Of a DNA stretch of 64,000 nucleotides, positions 1-9,324 are shown piece after piece (position 1 is the first letter of the stretch; every line of letters starts with the position of its first letter). Source of the stretch: Blastochloris viridis (GTDB lineage Bacteria > Pseudomonadota > Alphaproteobacteria > Rhizobiales > Xanthobacteraceae); contig NZ_CP012946.1 of the NCBI RefSeq assembly GCF_001402875.1, forward strand, positions 846,001 through 910,000. The letters are read 5' to 3'. Under the pieces are notes generated by a model, which saw only the letters and a program-made list of their open reading frames with translations, had not been told where the DNA came from and ran no database searches. The translations under genes were made by a program, and so were the position numbers.

Positions 1-173
<173 letters not shown>

Positions 174-183
174 GTTGGTTGCC

Positions 184-366
184 GTCGTCCCGGGTGCGGC
201 CTGGCCGCGACCTGGGACGAGGGCCCTTCCCCGCGGCTCATGCGGTTTTCGCATGATCACGTCGGGTTCCCGCCCCGGACCTCGCCGAGAATTTTGGATT
301 AGCCGGGATCTTGGTGCGACCGGCCAACGAAACCCCGGCCTGATCGGCCGGAGTTCGCATCATTCG
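184..366. repeat. Intergenic repeats: element B fragment followed by an element A copy
   Basis: Bases 184-222 carry a degenerate gtcgtcccggg / cctgggacgag inverted motif (element B). Bases 239-366 resemble the copies at 8680, 13570, 21671 and 56960: a tgcggttttcg start, a cctcgccgaga centre and a cggcctgatcggccgg end. It lies between convergent genes, where such hairpin repeats could stop transcription from either side. No gene is seen here. Confidence 0.55.
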
Positions 367-410
367 TCACCCCGGCCGCCGGCGAGACGGGATGACGCTG
401 GGATATGCCG

Positions 411-2252
411 TCAGTCCGCCCGAGGAGGGGCGTCTTGCGGTTCGGGCTGCGTGCTGTCGGGCGCCTGCAGCTCGGGCGACAGGCCGGGAGCCTCGGGCAG
501 GCTCGGCGGCTGGATGTTGAGCGGCAGGTCGTCGCTTGGCGGCATTGGCACGTCGATCTGGATGGTGGCGGGATCGACCGTCGGCGTGCTGGACTTATAG
601 TGCATCACCATGCCCGGAAACAGAATCACCAGCGTCACCATGACGAGCTGGATTGCCACGAACGGCACCGCGCCCCGGTAAATCTGGGCGGTGGTGATGC
701 CATCGGTATGCTTGCCGGTGACACGGTCGAGGTAGCTGTCCTTTGGCGCCACCGACCTTAGGAAGAACAGTGCAAAGCCGAACGGTGGGTGCAGGAAGCT
801 GGTCTGCATGTTCACCGCCAGCATCACGCCGAGCCAGACGAGGTCGATGCCGAGGTGCTCGGCGGCCGGCCCGATTAGCGGGATCACGATGAAGGCGAGC
901 TCGAAATAGTCGAGGAAGAACGCCAGCACGAAAATCAAGACGTTCACGAAGATCAGGAAACCAGTCTCGCCGCCCGGCAGCGAGGTCAACAGCTCCTCAA
1001 CCCAGCGGTGGCCGTTGACGCCGTAGAAGGTGAGCGAGAACACGCGCGCGCCGAGCAGGATGAACATCGCGAACGCCGACAGCTTTGCGGTCGATTCGGT
1101 CGCCTGCTTGAGAAGCTTCAAGTTCATGCGGCCCTTGACCGCGGCGAGCAGCAACGCGCCGGTCGCGCCCATCGCGCCGCCCTCGGTCGGGGTGGCAACG
1201 CCGACGAAGATGGTGCCGAGCACCAGGAAGATCAGCGCCAGCGGCGGCACCATCACGAACACCACCTGCTCGGCCAGCCGTGACAGCAGCTTGAGGCGGA
1301 GCAGCCGGTTGAGGACCGCAAGCGCGAACGCGATCAACATGCCGGCTGACAGCGTCAGCACCACATAGTCGGCGCCAGCCTTCACGGTGGAGAAAGTCTG
1401 CATCAAGGTGATGGCGCCGGTGGCGGAGATGATCGTCACCACCAGCAGCGACAGCCGGCGGGTCTTGCCGTCGGCGTCGCGCAACGTCTGCGCGTCCGGC
1501 GGCAGGCCGGGCGCCGCGGCCGGGTTGATCATGGAGGAGGCGAACACCCACAGCGCATAAAGGCCAGCCAGCATCAGGCCGGGAATGAAGGCGCCCTCGT
1601 ACATGTCGCCGACCGGACGCTGGAGCTGGTCGGCCATCACGATCAGCACCAGCGACGGCGGGATGATCTGCGCCAGCGTGCCGGAGGCGGCGATGACGCC
1701 GGAGGCGAGGCGACGGTCGTAACCGTAGCGCAGCATGATCGGCAGCGAGATCAGCCCCATCGAGATCACCGAGGCGGCGACCACGCCGGTGGTGGCGGCG
1801 AGCAGGGCGCCGACGAAGATCACGGCATAGGCGAGACCGCCGCGCACCGGGCCGAACAGCTGGCCGATGGTGTCGAGGAGATCCTCGGCCATGCCGGAGC
1901 GCTCCAGCACCAGGCCCATGAAGGTGAAGAACGGGATCGCCAGCAGCACGTCGTTGTTCATCGTGCCGAAGACGCGCTCGGGCAGAGCCTGCAAAAAATC
2001 GGGCCGGAACAAGCCGAACTCGATGCCGACCAGGCCGAACACCAAGCCGTTGGCGGCGAGGGCGAATGCCACCGGGTAGCCGAGCAGCAAGAACACCACC
2101 AGCGCCGCGAACATGATCGGCGCCATGTTGTGCTCGACAAAGCCGGCGACCCCGGCCGGCACCGCCGCTTCGGCGGGCATGGCGAGGTACAGCGCCAAGG
2201 CGGCGAGCACCGCCAATGAAAGCGTCACCCTGATCGTGCGCAGCAAGGTCAT
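411..2252 (-). CDS. dctM: TRAP transporter large permease (DctM family)
   Basis: A 613-residue polytopic inner-membrane protein and the ion-coupled translocation subunit of a tripartite TRAP importer. Many hydrophobic helices are visible, with DctM-like stretches such as LLAIPFFTFMGLVLERSG near residue 100 and FVGVATPTEGGAMGA in the second half. It is longer than the usual DctM of about 430 residues, as in the large-permease subtype, and ends in a Pro-rich hydrophilic tail of about 60 residues. It starts 16 bp after dctQ, so the two form an operon. The binding protein is probably the gene cut by the window edge. Substrate unknown. Confidence 0.9.
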   Translation of the reverse strand: MTLLRTIRVTLSLAVLAALALYLAMPAEAAVPAGVAGFVEHNMAPIMFAALVVFLLLGYPVAFALAANGLVFGLVGIEFGLFRPDFLQALPERVFGTMNNDVLLAIPFFTFMGLVLERSGMAEDLLDTIGQLFGPVRGGLAYAVIFVGALLAATTGVVAASVISMGLISLPIMLRYGYDRRLASGVIAASGTLAQIIPPSLVLIVMADQLQRPVGDMYEGAFIPGLMLAGLYALWVFASSMINPAAAPGLPPDAQTLRDADGKTRRLSLLVVTIISATGAITLMQTFSTVKAGADYVVLTLSAGMLIAFALAVLNRLLRLKLLSRLAEQVVFVMVPPLALIFLVLGTIFVGVATPTEGGAMGATGALLLAAVKGRMNLKLLKQATESTAKLSAFAMFILLGARVFSLTFYGVNGHRWVEELLTSLPGGETGFLIFVNVLIFVLAFFLDYFELAFIVIPLIGPAAEHLGIDLVWLGVMLAVNMQTSFLHPPFGFALFFLRSVAPKDSYLDRVTGKHTDGITTAQIYRGAVPFVAIQLVMVTLVILFPGMVMHYKSSTPTVDPATIQIDVPMPPSDDLPLNIQPPSLPEAPGLSPELQAPDSTQPEPQDAPPRAD

Positions 2253-2268
2253 GGGATACCGGACGATC

Positions 2269-2856
2269 TTAAGGGTTCGAAGAGGAGGCCGGGGCCGTCT
2301 GGTCCGGCACCGCGATGCCGGCGGGGCGCTGGCCGGCGATGGCCGGGTCCGGCAATCGGCCGGCCAGGATGGCGATGCGTTTGATCATCTCGGACAGCGC
2401 CTGCAGGAACAAAAGCACGAAGCCGGCCAGCACCAGCGCCTTCGCTGGCCACACCGGCAGGCCGCCGGCGTTCATCGACTGCTCGCCAACGCGGTAGGAG
2501 CTGAGGAAGAACGGCAACGAAGTGACGATCATCACCAGCGTGAACGGCAGCAGGAACACCAGATGGCCGAACACGTCGATGCCGTCGCGCACCCGCTTCG
2601 GCAGCATGTTGCTGACGATATCGATGCGGATGTGCTCGTTGGTCAGCAGCGTCCATGCCGCGCACAGCAGGAATACTGCGCCGAACAGCTGCCACTGCAT
2701 CTCGAGCCAGGCGTTCGAGGAGGTGTCGTAAAGCTTGCGAACGATGGCGTTTCCGGCGGAAACCAGCACCGCCACCAAGATGAGCCAGCTGGTCGCCTGG
2801 CCAATCGTTCGGTTCAGGGCATCGACCGCGCGGCTGAAACCGAGCAGCGCTCTCAT
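2269..2856 (-). CDS. dctQ: TRAP transporter small permease (DctQ family)
   Basis: A 195-residue protein with four predicted membrane helices, typical of the small subunit that pairs with DctM. The motif ALLNxHIRIDI, present as LLTNEHIRIDIVSNMLP around residues 70-86, is characteristic of the family. The chosen ATG has AAGGAA about 8 bases upstream. It is the first gene of the dctQ-dctM pair. The C-terminal 35 residues are hydrophilic and Ala/Pro-rich. Confidence 0.88.
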   Translation of the reverse strand: MRALLGFSRAVDALNRTIGQATSWLILVAVLVSAGNAIVRKLYDTSSNAWLEMQWQLFGAVFLLCAAWTLLTNEHIRIDIVSNMLPKRVRDGIDVFGHLVFLLPFTLVMIVTSLPFFLSSYRVGEQSMNAGGLPVWPAKALVLAGFVLLFLQALSEMIKRIAILAGRLPDPAIAGQRPAGIAVPDQTAPASSSNP

Positions 2857-3120
2857 GAAGGGCGTTCCTTGGATTGCGTTCCTCGCCAGCCGGACGATTG
2901 GCCGAAAGCTTACACCGAGCCGAGGCCCGGCCAGGAATGGGCATTGAGGGCGTACGCCTAAGCGTCACGCCGCCGAGCGTCAATTTGAATCACGCGAAGG
3001 GGGGGCTCGAGCGCGCTTTGCGACGCCGTTATCCGAAACTTACTTCGCGGACAGGACGATGGAATTTCCGCTGGGTGAGGTATTTTGGGCGGCGAGCCGG
3101 CGATGACCTGCCGGCCGGCG

Positions 3121-4170
3121 TCAGCCGCCGGTGACGCTCATGTGACGCGCCAGCGCAGGCTCGCTGCGGCGACGGGCGATCACGAAATCGTGACCCTTGG
3201 GCTTGCGGCCGATCGCGCTGTCGATGGCGCGGTGGAGCGCCCCGTCGTCGGCGTGGGCGCGCAGCGGCGTTCGCAAGTCGGCGGCATCGTCATGGCCGAG
3301 GCACATGAACAGCGTTCCTGTGCAGGTGACGCGCACGCGATTGCAGCTTTCGCAAAAATTGTGCGTGAGCGGGGTGATGAAGCCGAGCCGGCCCCCCGTT
3401 TCGGCAACTGAAACGTAGCGCGCCGGGCCGCCGGTGCGGTGGTCGGTCTCGGCCAGGGTGAAGCGCTCGGCAAGCCGGGTCCGCACCGCCGACAGTGGCA
3501 TGAACCGGTCGAGCCGGCCGCCGCTGGCGTCGCCGAGCGGCATCACCTCGATCAGCGTGAGGTCCATGCCCTCGCCGTGGGCCCAGCGGATCAGGCTCTC
3601 GATCTCGCCGTCATTGATCCCGTTCAGCGCCACCGTGTTGATCTTCACCTTGAGGCCGGCGGTCCGCGCGGCCGCAATGCCGGCCAGCACCGCGTCGAGG
3701 TTTCCCCAGCGGGTGATGGCCTTGAAGGCGGCCGCATCGCGGGTGTCGAGCGAGACGTTGACGCGGCGGATGCCGTGGGCGGCGAGCTCGGCGGCGAACT
3801 TTGCCAGCAGCGAGCCATTGGTGGTCAGCGTCAGCTCGTCCAGCGCGCCGCTGGCCAGATGGCGCGACAGGCGGCCGACCAAACGCATCAGGCCGCGCCG
3901 CACCAGCGGCTCGCCACCGGTCAGCCGCAGCCGCCGCACCCCGCGTGCGATAAAGGCGCTGCACAACCGGTCGAGTTCCTCCAGCGACAGCAGGTCCTGC
4001 TTGGGCAGGAACGCCATGTCCTCGCTCATGCAATAGACGCAGCGGAAATCGCAGCGGTCGGTGACCGACAGCCTGAGATAAGAGACGTGGCGCCCGAACG
4101 GATCGACCATTGGCCGGAGCGCCGGCCGTGCGAATCCGGTCCCCGCCGCGAACGGGTCGTCGAGACGCAT
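3121..4170 (-). CDS. moaA: GTP 3',8-cyclase MoaA (molybdenum cofactor biosynthesis)
   Basis: A 349-residue radical SAM enzyme that converts GTP to 3',8-cyclo-GTP, the first step of molybdopterin synthesis. The N-terminal cluster motif is C40-x3-C44-x2-C47 (CDFRCVYC). The C-terminal cluster ligands lie in [12 protein letters not shown] and the later FMC. The protein ends in the conserved GG dipeptide needed in this family. Length is typical. No other moa gene is adjacent. Confidence 0.96.
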   Translation of the reverse strand: MRLDDPFAAGTGFARPALRPMVDPFGRHVSYLRLSVTDRCDFRCVYCMSEDMAFLPKQDLLSLEELDRLCSAFIARGVRRLRLTGGEPLVRRGLMRLVGRLSRHLASGALDELTLTTNGSLLAKFAAELAAHGIRRVNVSLDTRDAAAFKAITRWGNLDAVLAGIAAARTAGLKVKINTVALNGINDGEIESLIRWAHGEGMDLTLIEVMPLGDASGGRLDRFMPLSAVRTRLAERFTLAETDHRTGGPARYVSVAETGGRLGFITPLTHNFCESCNRVRVTCTGTLFMCLGHDDAADLRTPLRAHADDGALHRAIDSAIGRKPKGHDFVIARRRSEPALARHMSVTGG

Positions 4171-4367
4171 GCGCGGTCCTCCCGTGCTGGCTTACCGTTC
4201 CGGCTTGTCACGCCGGGCGAATGGAAACCTGTCGTGCAAAATCGGTTCCACATACAAGACTTGGCGTTTGTGCCGACTTGTTATGATCATCTTCATGCGG
4301 CGCGATGGAAACAAGCGCAGCCTGCGTCAAATCGGCGTGGGTCATTATGGAAGGGAGACGACATCCG

Positions 4368-4748
4368 ATGTCTGCACTGCGGGTTTGGCCAACCGAACTG
4401 CGGCTCGGCAAGGATCGTCGCAGCCTGACGGTGGTGTTCGACAACGGTGTCAGCCACCGGCTGGAGGCGGAATACCTGCGCGTCGAAAGCCCCTCCGCGG
4501 AGGTGCGCGGCCACGCCCCGGCGGAGCGCAAGACCGTTTCCGGCTGCATCGATGTCAGGATTGTCGGAATCGAGCCTGTCGGCAATTATGCCGTACGCAT
4601 CAGCTTCGACGACGGCCATTCGACCGGGCTCTACGGCTGGGACTACCTTGCCGAACTTGGCGAGCAGCATGACGAGCGCTGGCAGCGCTACCTCGCCGAG
4701 CTTGCCGCCAAGGGCCTGTCGCGCGAGACCCCCGACCTGCCGCGGTGA
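4368..4748 (+). CDS. DUF971 family protein (GBBH-like N-terminal domain)
   Basis: A 126-residue protein matching the small DUF971 fold, related to the N-terminal domain of gamma-butyrobetaine hydroxylase. Visible family features are WPTELRL near the start, LRVESPSAEVRGH in the middle and YDDGHSTGLY-like FDDGHSTGLYGWDYL near the end. The ATG at 4368 has AGGGAGA about 9 bases upstream, favouring it over the ATG at 4305. Members often sit near Mrp/ApbC iron-sulfur carriers; none is seen here. Exact role unknown. Confidence 0.85.
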   Translation: MSALRVWPTELRLGKDRRSLTVVFDNGVSHRLEAEYLRVESPSAEVRGHAPAERKTVSGCIDVRIVGIEPVGNYAVRISFDDGHSTGLYGWDYLAELGEQHDERWQRYLAELAAKGLSRETPDLPR

Positions 4749-4790
4749 CGGACCGCCGGGTCCGGTAACAGCGCGCGGGGTCGGCAAGGG

Positions 4791-4814
4791 GGCGTCCCGC
4801 CCGGGCGGGACGCC
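4791..4814. terminator. Perfect 24-bp palindrome between convergent genes
   Basis: The 12-base arm ggcgtcccgccc is followed immediately by its exact reverse complement. It lies between the stop of the DUF971 gene at 4748 and the stop of the convergent L,D-transpeptidase gene at 4821, so it is a likely bidirectional transcription stop. No run of T follows, so intrinsic termination is not certain. Confidence 0.6.
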
Positions 4815-4820
4815 GGAGCC

Positions 4821-5405
4821 TCAGCGGCGCACCACCACGGTGGTGCCGACGCGAACCCGATTGTAGAGGTCGATCACGTCGTCATTGGTCATGCGGATGC
4901 AGCCGGACGACACCGCCTCGCCGATGGTTTCCGGCTCGTTGGAGCCGTGGATGCGAAACATCGACGAGCCGAGATACATGGCGCGGGCGCCGAGCGGATT
5001 GCTGGGACCGCCGGGCATGTAGCGCGGCAGGTCGGGCCGGCGCTTGAGCATCGGCGCCGGCGGCCGCCAATCCGGCCATTCTGCCTTGCGGGTGATCGAC
5101 TGGGTGCCCGACCACTGGAAGCCCTCGCGGCCGACACCGATGCCGTATCTCAGCGCGGTGCCGCCTTCCTGCACCAGATAGAGCCGCCGCTCGGAGGTGC
5201 TGATGATCACCGTGCCGGGCTTGTGGGGCCCGTCATAGCGCACCGTCTGGCGCGCGATCGGCGAAGATCCGAACAATTCGTAAACGCCACCAGAGCCGGA
5301 TCGCGCGAACGTATGGGGATAGCGATCATCGTAAACGGCGCAGGCCGTCGTCGAGCCCGCGGCGGCCACGACAATGGCGGCAAACGGGATCAGCTTCGAG
5401 CGCAT
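4821..5405 (-). CDS. L,D-transpeptidase (YkuD domain), exported
   Basis: A 194-residue periplasmic enzyme that makes 3-3 cross-links in peptidoglycan or attaches proteins to it. An N-terminal hydrophobic signal (residues 1-22) ends in STTAC, so it might be a lipoprotein, though the lipobox is weak. The YkuD domain covers about residues 62-192, with the catalytic signature H153-x15-C169 in the form HGSNEPETIGEAVSSGCIR. Length is typical of single-domain members. It stands alone; a larger transpeptidase with its regulator occurs at 55517-57733. Confidence 0.92.
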   Translation of the reverse strand: MRSKLIPFAAIVVAAAGSTTACAVYDDRYPHTFARSGSGGVYELFGSSPIARQTVRYDGPHKPGTVIISTSERRLYLVQEGGTALRYGIGVGREGFQWSGTQSITRKAEWPDWRPPAPMLKRRPDLPRYMPGGPSNPLGARAMYLGSSMFRIHGSNEPETIGEAVSSGCIRMTNDDVIDLYNRVRVGTTVVVRR

Positions 5406-5945
5406 GGCAATCCTTTTCGGTCTGGAAGGTCAGTCGGACAGGTTGGCAGCTTTGGCAGGGGCGGGCAGCATGGCGCTGCTTACGCTGATGAACGCCATAA
5501 TTTGCCGCTGTCTTCAACCCAAAACACACCATGCGGCGAGGATGGCCACTCACGCATTCGTGCGGCGCAGCGAGACGCCGCTGCCCGGCCATTCTGCATA
5601 AACCAGAAGGCGAGTACATTGCAGCGCTCGCGCCACGAGGGTGGTTCGGCAGGGCCGAGCGGATGGCGCGCAGGCGGGTGGGGGCAAGCCGATGGCATCG
5701 GCAGATCGGGCTGGGCGGAGCGGCCGACTCATTCGCGGTCGCTGGCCACGGTCTGCCGCGGCGCGCGCGGGACCAGGGAGGTTCCACCATACCTTGGAGC
5801 CCGGCGCCGGCGGGACAACCGCTCGGTTGGTCGTGTGCCTCACCCAACGCCGGTTGGACGACGAAACGGTTGGGTGTGGCCGCTGGCGCTATCTGAGGTC
5901 CGGACGAAAGTGCACGGTATTTTCATCCGGTTGCCGGCAGCGCGC
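5406..5945. other. 540-bp stretch without a recognisable gene
   Basis: The region lies upstream of the L,D-transpeptidase gene and downstream of the small gene at 5946-6281. Frames open here on both strands encode Arg/Ala/Pro/Ser-rich sequences with no family resemblance and poor start sites. The first 100 bases should hold the transpeptidase promoter, but no clear box is seen. Confidence 0.4.
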
Positions 5946-6281
5946 TCAGGGCTTGCGGCCGAGCGCCTCCTGGTCCGACAGCCACTCCGACAGGCTGCGG
6001 GAGGATTTGGCGCCCTTGGCCTGTTTGGTGCCGCGCGAGCCGGTGCTGCGGGTTCCTGTGACCTTGCCGGTGATCTTGCCGGGAGTCTTTGCGGCGGTGG
6101 CGGTCGCCGGCTTGCCGGTGCGAGACGATGCGGCGCCAGCGGCCGGTTCGGTCGCCGCGCGCGCCATCCGCAGCGCCTTCAGCCGTTCGGTCTTCTCGCG
6201 CAGCGTCCGCGCGTCGAGCTCGTACTGCAATAAGCCTGGGTTGGCCGCACCGTCGCGATGGGTCTTGGTGTCGTTGGTCAT
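5946..6281 (-). CDS. Small basic protein with low-complexity Thr/Gly/Lys tract (unknown function)
   Basis: A 111-residue protein of unrecognised family. Residues about 15-45 could form a charged helix (YELDARTLREKTERLKALRMAR). Residues about 60-95 are Thr/Gly/Lys/Ser-rich with repeats such as TPGK, ITGK, VTGT. The end (SLSEWLSDQEALGRKP) is amphipathic. The gene is the downstream neighbour of the BrnA-like gene, which has a similar tract. Codon use fits a real gene, but function is unknown. Confidence 0.5.
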   Translation of the reverse strand: MTNDTKTHRDGAANPGLLQYELDARTLREKTERLKALRMARAATEPAAGAASSRTGKPATATAAKTPGKITGKVTGTRSTGSRGTKQAKGAKSSRSLSEWLSDQEALGRKP

Positions 6282-6398
6282 TGGTCGTCTCCGCAGGGCG
6301 GTCGGGGATATGATGTCGTACGCAAAACAGCAACTGCATTTGCGACGGCAACGCGGTCGATTGGACTGTAGAGCTTTCGGTCCGACGCGGTCAGATCG

Positions 6399-6419
6399 GA
6401 GAAGGCTCTAGAGCTTCTC
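6399..6419. other. Imperfect palindrome between two small genes
   Basis: The sequence gagaaggctctagagcttctc contains a perfect 10-bp core (gctctagagc), with outer arms that match apart from one extra base. It lies in the gap between the stop of the BrnA-like gene and the start of the gene at 6281. It could be a hairpin or an operator. Confidence 0.35.
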
Positions 6420-6534
6420 CGCAAAACGGCGGAGCCGGTTCTGCGAAACAGCCGAAGGGCGACGATAGTCCTCAACGCCTCAAATGCGGGTGGTTCCGCT
6501 TGAGCGATCAGGACGGGTGCGCGCTGCGTGCAAG

Positions 6535-6861
6535 CTATTTGCCGGCGGCTTTGCGCAAAGCGGTGTTGATGCGGTCCTGCCAGCCGGGGCCGCCAGCGCG
6601 GAAATGGTCGAGCACGTCCTGGTCCAGGCGGAGCGAGACCTGCTCCTTGATGCCGGGCACCGGTGGGCGCGGGGGCGGCACCGGCGCCGGCGCCAGTGTG
6701 CTTGCGCCCAGAGTCTTTGTGCCGAGAGTCTTGGTGCCAGCTGACTTGGTGCCAGGCGTCTTGGTGGCGGGCGTGGTGGTGGCAGGCGTGTTGGTGATGG
6801 CCTTGAACGCGGCCTCGGCCGCGGTGCGCGCGTCGAGGGGCCGTCGTGTTCTGCCGTTCAT
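6535..6861 (-). CDS. BrnA-like antitoxin domain protein with pentapeptide-repeat linker
   Basis: A 108-residue protein. The C-terminal 35 residues (VSLRLDQDVLDHFRAGGPGWQDRIN followed by TALRKAAG) match the BrnA antitoxin / ribbon-helix-helix pattern, which binds DNA and neutralises BrnT-type RNase toxins. The middle holds about five pentapeptides of the form T-x-G-T-K (TPATK, TPGTK, SAGTK, TLGTK), followed by a Pro-rich run. The ATG at 6861 has a GGAGG 4-5 bases upstream. No BrnT toxin gene is visible on either side, so it is an orphan, possibly only a transcription regulator. Confidence 0.65.
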   Translation of the reverse strand: MNGRTRRPLDARTAAEAAFKAITNTPATTTPATKTPGTKSAGTKTLGTKTLGASTLAPAPVPPPRPPVPGIKEQVSLRLDQDVLDHFRAGGPGWQDRINTALRKAAGK

Positions 6862-7287
6862 CGAACCTCCGTGATCGCGCGGGCGGCGCGGATCGGTCGG
6901 GCAGCTCCGGTGAGCCGCGTCCGAACATGGTGAGACCTGTCCTGCGCTGCAGCCGATCCCCCGGCGCCGCGTGGCACGGTCCGGCGGCTGGGAACGTCTT
7001 GGCCCGATGAAACGAGCGCTGCGCCGGAATTTCGGCAGTTGACGTTGCGCTGCAGCCACTCTCCCATAAGCCGGTGTCGCGCCGATGCCCAGGGGGGCGG
7101 GCGGTCGAGTGCGTTTTTTTTCTCAAGGCGGCGGACGCCGTCGCGCATTGCGCCGCCGTGCTTCCGTTGCGGCGACGGATTTGTCGGCTTCCGGGTGATC
7201 ACGCCGTGACTGCCGGAGCGGCTTCGCCGGAGCCGCGTGCTCGGCGCGCGGGCTGCGGTTCGAGCGCGTAACCGGCGACAGACCGGA
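6862..7287. other. 425-bp gap, no gene recognised
   Basis: The region lies upstream of the BrnA-like gene and downstream of the universal stress gene. Frames crossing it have no family features, and no BrnT-like toxin gene could be found. It should contain the promoter of the BrnA-like gene; none is assigned. Confidence 0.4.
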
Positions 7288-8157
7288 TCAGGCCGCCTTG
7301 GCCAGCGCCGCGGGCGGCACCGCGAGCACGTCGCGCGCGGCGTGACGCAGCACGTATTCGGCCACGCTGCCGTGCAGCAGGCGGGGTACGACGCTGCGGG
7401 CGTGGGTGCCGACCACCACCAGTTCCCAGCCGCCCCGATCGGCTTCGGCGACGATTTCGGCCGGGGCCGGGCCCTCGGCCAGCGTCAGCGAGGTCGGGAC
7501 GGGCAGAGCATTTTGCTTGATCCAGGCATGAACCTCGCGGCGCAGGTGCGAGCGCACGTCCTCGACATAGTCGCGCGTTGCCGTGCCGCTGCCGCTCGAC
7601 AGCGTGACCAGGCCCTTGGCAGCGGGATCAAAGGCGTAGAACAGCCCGACGTGCGGGCCGTCCGTCAGCCCCAGCCGGCGCGCGGCGCGAAACGCCACCA
7701 CCGAGGCCTCCGACAGGTCGGTGGTAGCGAGCACGTTAAGATAGGGGCCCTCGGGCTCCCGATTGACCATCAGCACCGGCCGGGTGCCGTGGCGAATGAC
7801 GCGCTCGGCGGTGGTGCCGACGAACACGTCGGCGAGCATGCGACGGCGGTGGCTGCCCATCACCACCAGATCGGCCTGCTGCGAGGCGGCGGCCCGCAGA
7901 ACGCCGTCGAAGGCGTCGCCGGTTTCGATCAGGATTTTCGCGGTGACGGTGTCGGGGAGGTCGAGCGCATCAAAGGCGTCCTCAATCACCGCGGCGGCCT
8001 CGCGGCACTCCAACTCGACCATGCGGGCGGGCTGGTCGTCGTCGACGACGTGCACCGCAATCAGATCGTCCCGGCGCTCGGAGGCAAGCATTGCGGCGCG
8101 GCGCAGCGCCCGGTTCGACCGCTCGGACAAATCGGTGGCAACGAGAATCCGCATCAT
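7288..8157 (-). CDS. Universal stress protein with two tandem UspA domains
   Basis: A cytoplasmic protein of 289 residues with two Usp folds. Domain 1 starts MRILVATDLSERSNRAL and contains VVMGSHRRRMLADVFVGTTAERVIRHGTRPVLMV, the G-x2-G-x9-G-S/T nucleotide-binding region. Domain 2 starts LNVLATTDLSEASVVAFRAA and ends with VVVGTHARSVVPRLLHGSVAEYVLRHAARDVLAV. GGAGG at 8164-8168 lies directly against the ATG at 8163, so the ATG at 8157 (6-base spacing) or 8154 is the better start. Such proteins usually act in stress or energy limitation; the trigger here is unknown. Confidence 0.9.
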   Translation of the reverse strand: MMRILVATDLSERSNRALRRAAMLASERRDDLIAVHVVDDDQPARMVELECREAAAVIEDAFDALDLPDTVTAKILIETGDAFDGVLRAAASQQADLVVMGSHRRRMLADVFVGTTAERVIRHGTRPVLMVNREPEGPYLNVLATTDLSEASVVAFRAARRLGLTDGPHVGLFYAFDPAAKGLVTLSSGSGTATRDYVEDVRSHLRREVHAWIKQNALPVPTSLTLAEGPAPAEIVAEADRGGWELVVVGTHARSVVPRLLHGSVAEYVLRHAARDVLAVPPAALAKAA

Positions 8158-8394
8158 CGCCATCCTCCTCGTTTTGCGCTCGCATCACGCGCACATGGCG
8201 TACGCGCGCTCAGCCTTCCCGGATCGGGTGTGACCCGATCATTGTTTCGCTTTCGGTTGGCCTTCGGGATGCGTAATCGCCGCAGGCTTCGAAGGTTGCA
8301 TTGTCGTACCGGCCGCTGCGACCACAGGTCGAGCGTCCGCGAGCCAAACGCAACAGTCGAGATGTCTTCGATTTCGGAGAATCGCACGGGCAAA

Positions 8395-8469
8395 TGGTGG
8401 GCGCGACAGGGATTGAACCTGTGACCCCTCCCGTGTGAAGGGAGTGCTCTCCCGCTGAGCTACGCGCCC
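8395..8469 (-). tRNA. tRNA-Val (anticodon CAC)
   Basis: On the minus strand the cloverleaf reads GGGCGCG acceptor, GCTC/GAGC D stem, CTCCC/GGGAG anticodon stem with loop TTCACAC (anticodon CAC), and ACAGG/CCTGT T stem with TTCAATC loop. The CGCGCCC acceptor arm and encoded ACCA follow. All stems pair fully, and CCA is encoded at 8395-8397. Confidence 0.96.
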
Positions 8470-9061
8470 GCCGCAGCGAGGGTGCTTTCTTGGAGCGCTC
8501 GCCCGGCGCTGTCAAGAACGTTGCGCCCGTCGGCGAGACTGTTCTCGCCTTTCCCACATGATCCGCGGGTTTGATGCCCGGCGGCTTGGCTGCGGCGAAA
8601 CGACTCGCGCCGGGGGCGGCCGAGCGAGTCTTGTAAGCATGTGGCGGTCGGACCTGACCGGCGAATACTCCGGGCCCTGATGCGGTTTCCGAACGATCAC
8701 TCGCGATCCTGGAAACAATCTCGCCGAAAAACCTTGATCGGAAAGGGGATTTCCAGCGGCCGGACGACGAAACGCCGGCGTGATCGGCCGGATTTCGGAT
8801 GGACTGCGCCATTTTCCGCCGCAAGGCTGGCATCTGTGTTTGCGCAACGTGCCCGGAACGGCCGGCCTGAGCGGCCCGGCGGTGAGCTGGGGATAACCGG
8901 GGGTGTGGTCTTCGCCGGGAAGCATCGCCGGGACGGCTGGCAGCGCGATCACGCGCGAAAATGCGTGCGCTGCGGCATCGCTGCAGTTTGGAAAAATTCG
9001 ATCATAGGCTGACGTTTCCGCGCCGGAACGTCGTCGCCGCCGCGATCGGCCGAGGATATCG
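8470..9061. other. Gene-free region between tRNA-Val and the pio leader
   Basis: No plausible coding sequence is seen. It contains an element A copy at 8680-8797 and an imperfect inverted repeat at 9011-9032 (gacgtt ... aacgtc). I found no TTGA-N6-TCAA FixK/FNR-type box between 8470 and 9324. Confidence 0.45.
8680..8797. repeat. Element A intergenic repeat
   Basis: It starts atgcggtttccgaacgatcac, contains tctcgccgaaaaaccttgat with cggaaaggggatttcc in the centre, and ends ggcgtgatcggccggatttcg. Similar arrangements occur at 239, 13570, 21671 and 56960, always outside genes. The centre can fold as a hairpin. Confidence 0.6.
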
Positions 9062-9210
9062 CCCGTTTCCGAACGGGAATGCCGGGCTGGCGGTTGTCGC
9101 TGAAGGACAATGTTGCGACGCACGGCAATCCCCTTTTGCAAAAAGATGCTATCCGGATGAATACCTAATATGCCGTCGCGGCAATGTTTATGGTTGCCGT
9201 CGCAACAATG
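9062..9210. promoter_or_regulatory. Inverted-repeat cluster upstream of pioA
   Basis: Seen here: cccgtt-tccg-aacggg at 9062-9077; tgttgcgacg at 9111-9120, whose reverse complement recurs at 9198-9207; tgccg-tcg-cggca at 9171-9183; gttgc-cgtc-gcaac at 9193-9206. Two 16-base direct repeats (tgccgtcgcggcaatg and tgccgtcgcaacaatg) start 24 bases apart at 9171 and 9195. TAATAT at 9166-9171 could be a -10 box overlapping the first palindrome; no good -35 is seen. The layout suits an operator of the pio operon, but the regulator is unknown. Confidence 0.4.
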
Positions 9211-9324
9211 GCGCTGTTAGGGTTTTCTCGGTGAATAATAACGGCGTTTCTGCGGTCGTGGCCGTAGAAAGCGCAAAACATCCCATAAAAACAATAATGC
9301 CGTTTTATCCGGGGGGATACGTGC

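Noticed and set aside
6862..7287. Search for a BrnT toxin next to the BrnA-like gene
   Set aside because: No frame shows BrnT features on either strand.
8470..9324. FixK/FNR site upstream of pioA
   Set aside because: No TTGA-N6-TCAA or close match was found by reading the region.
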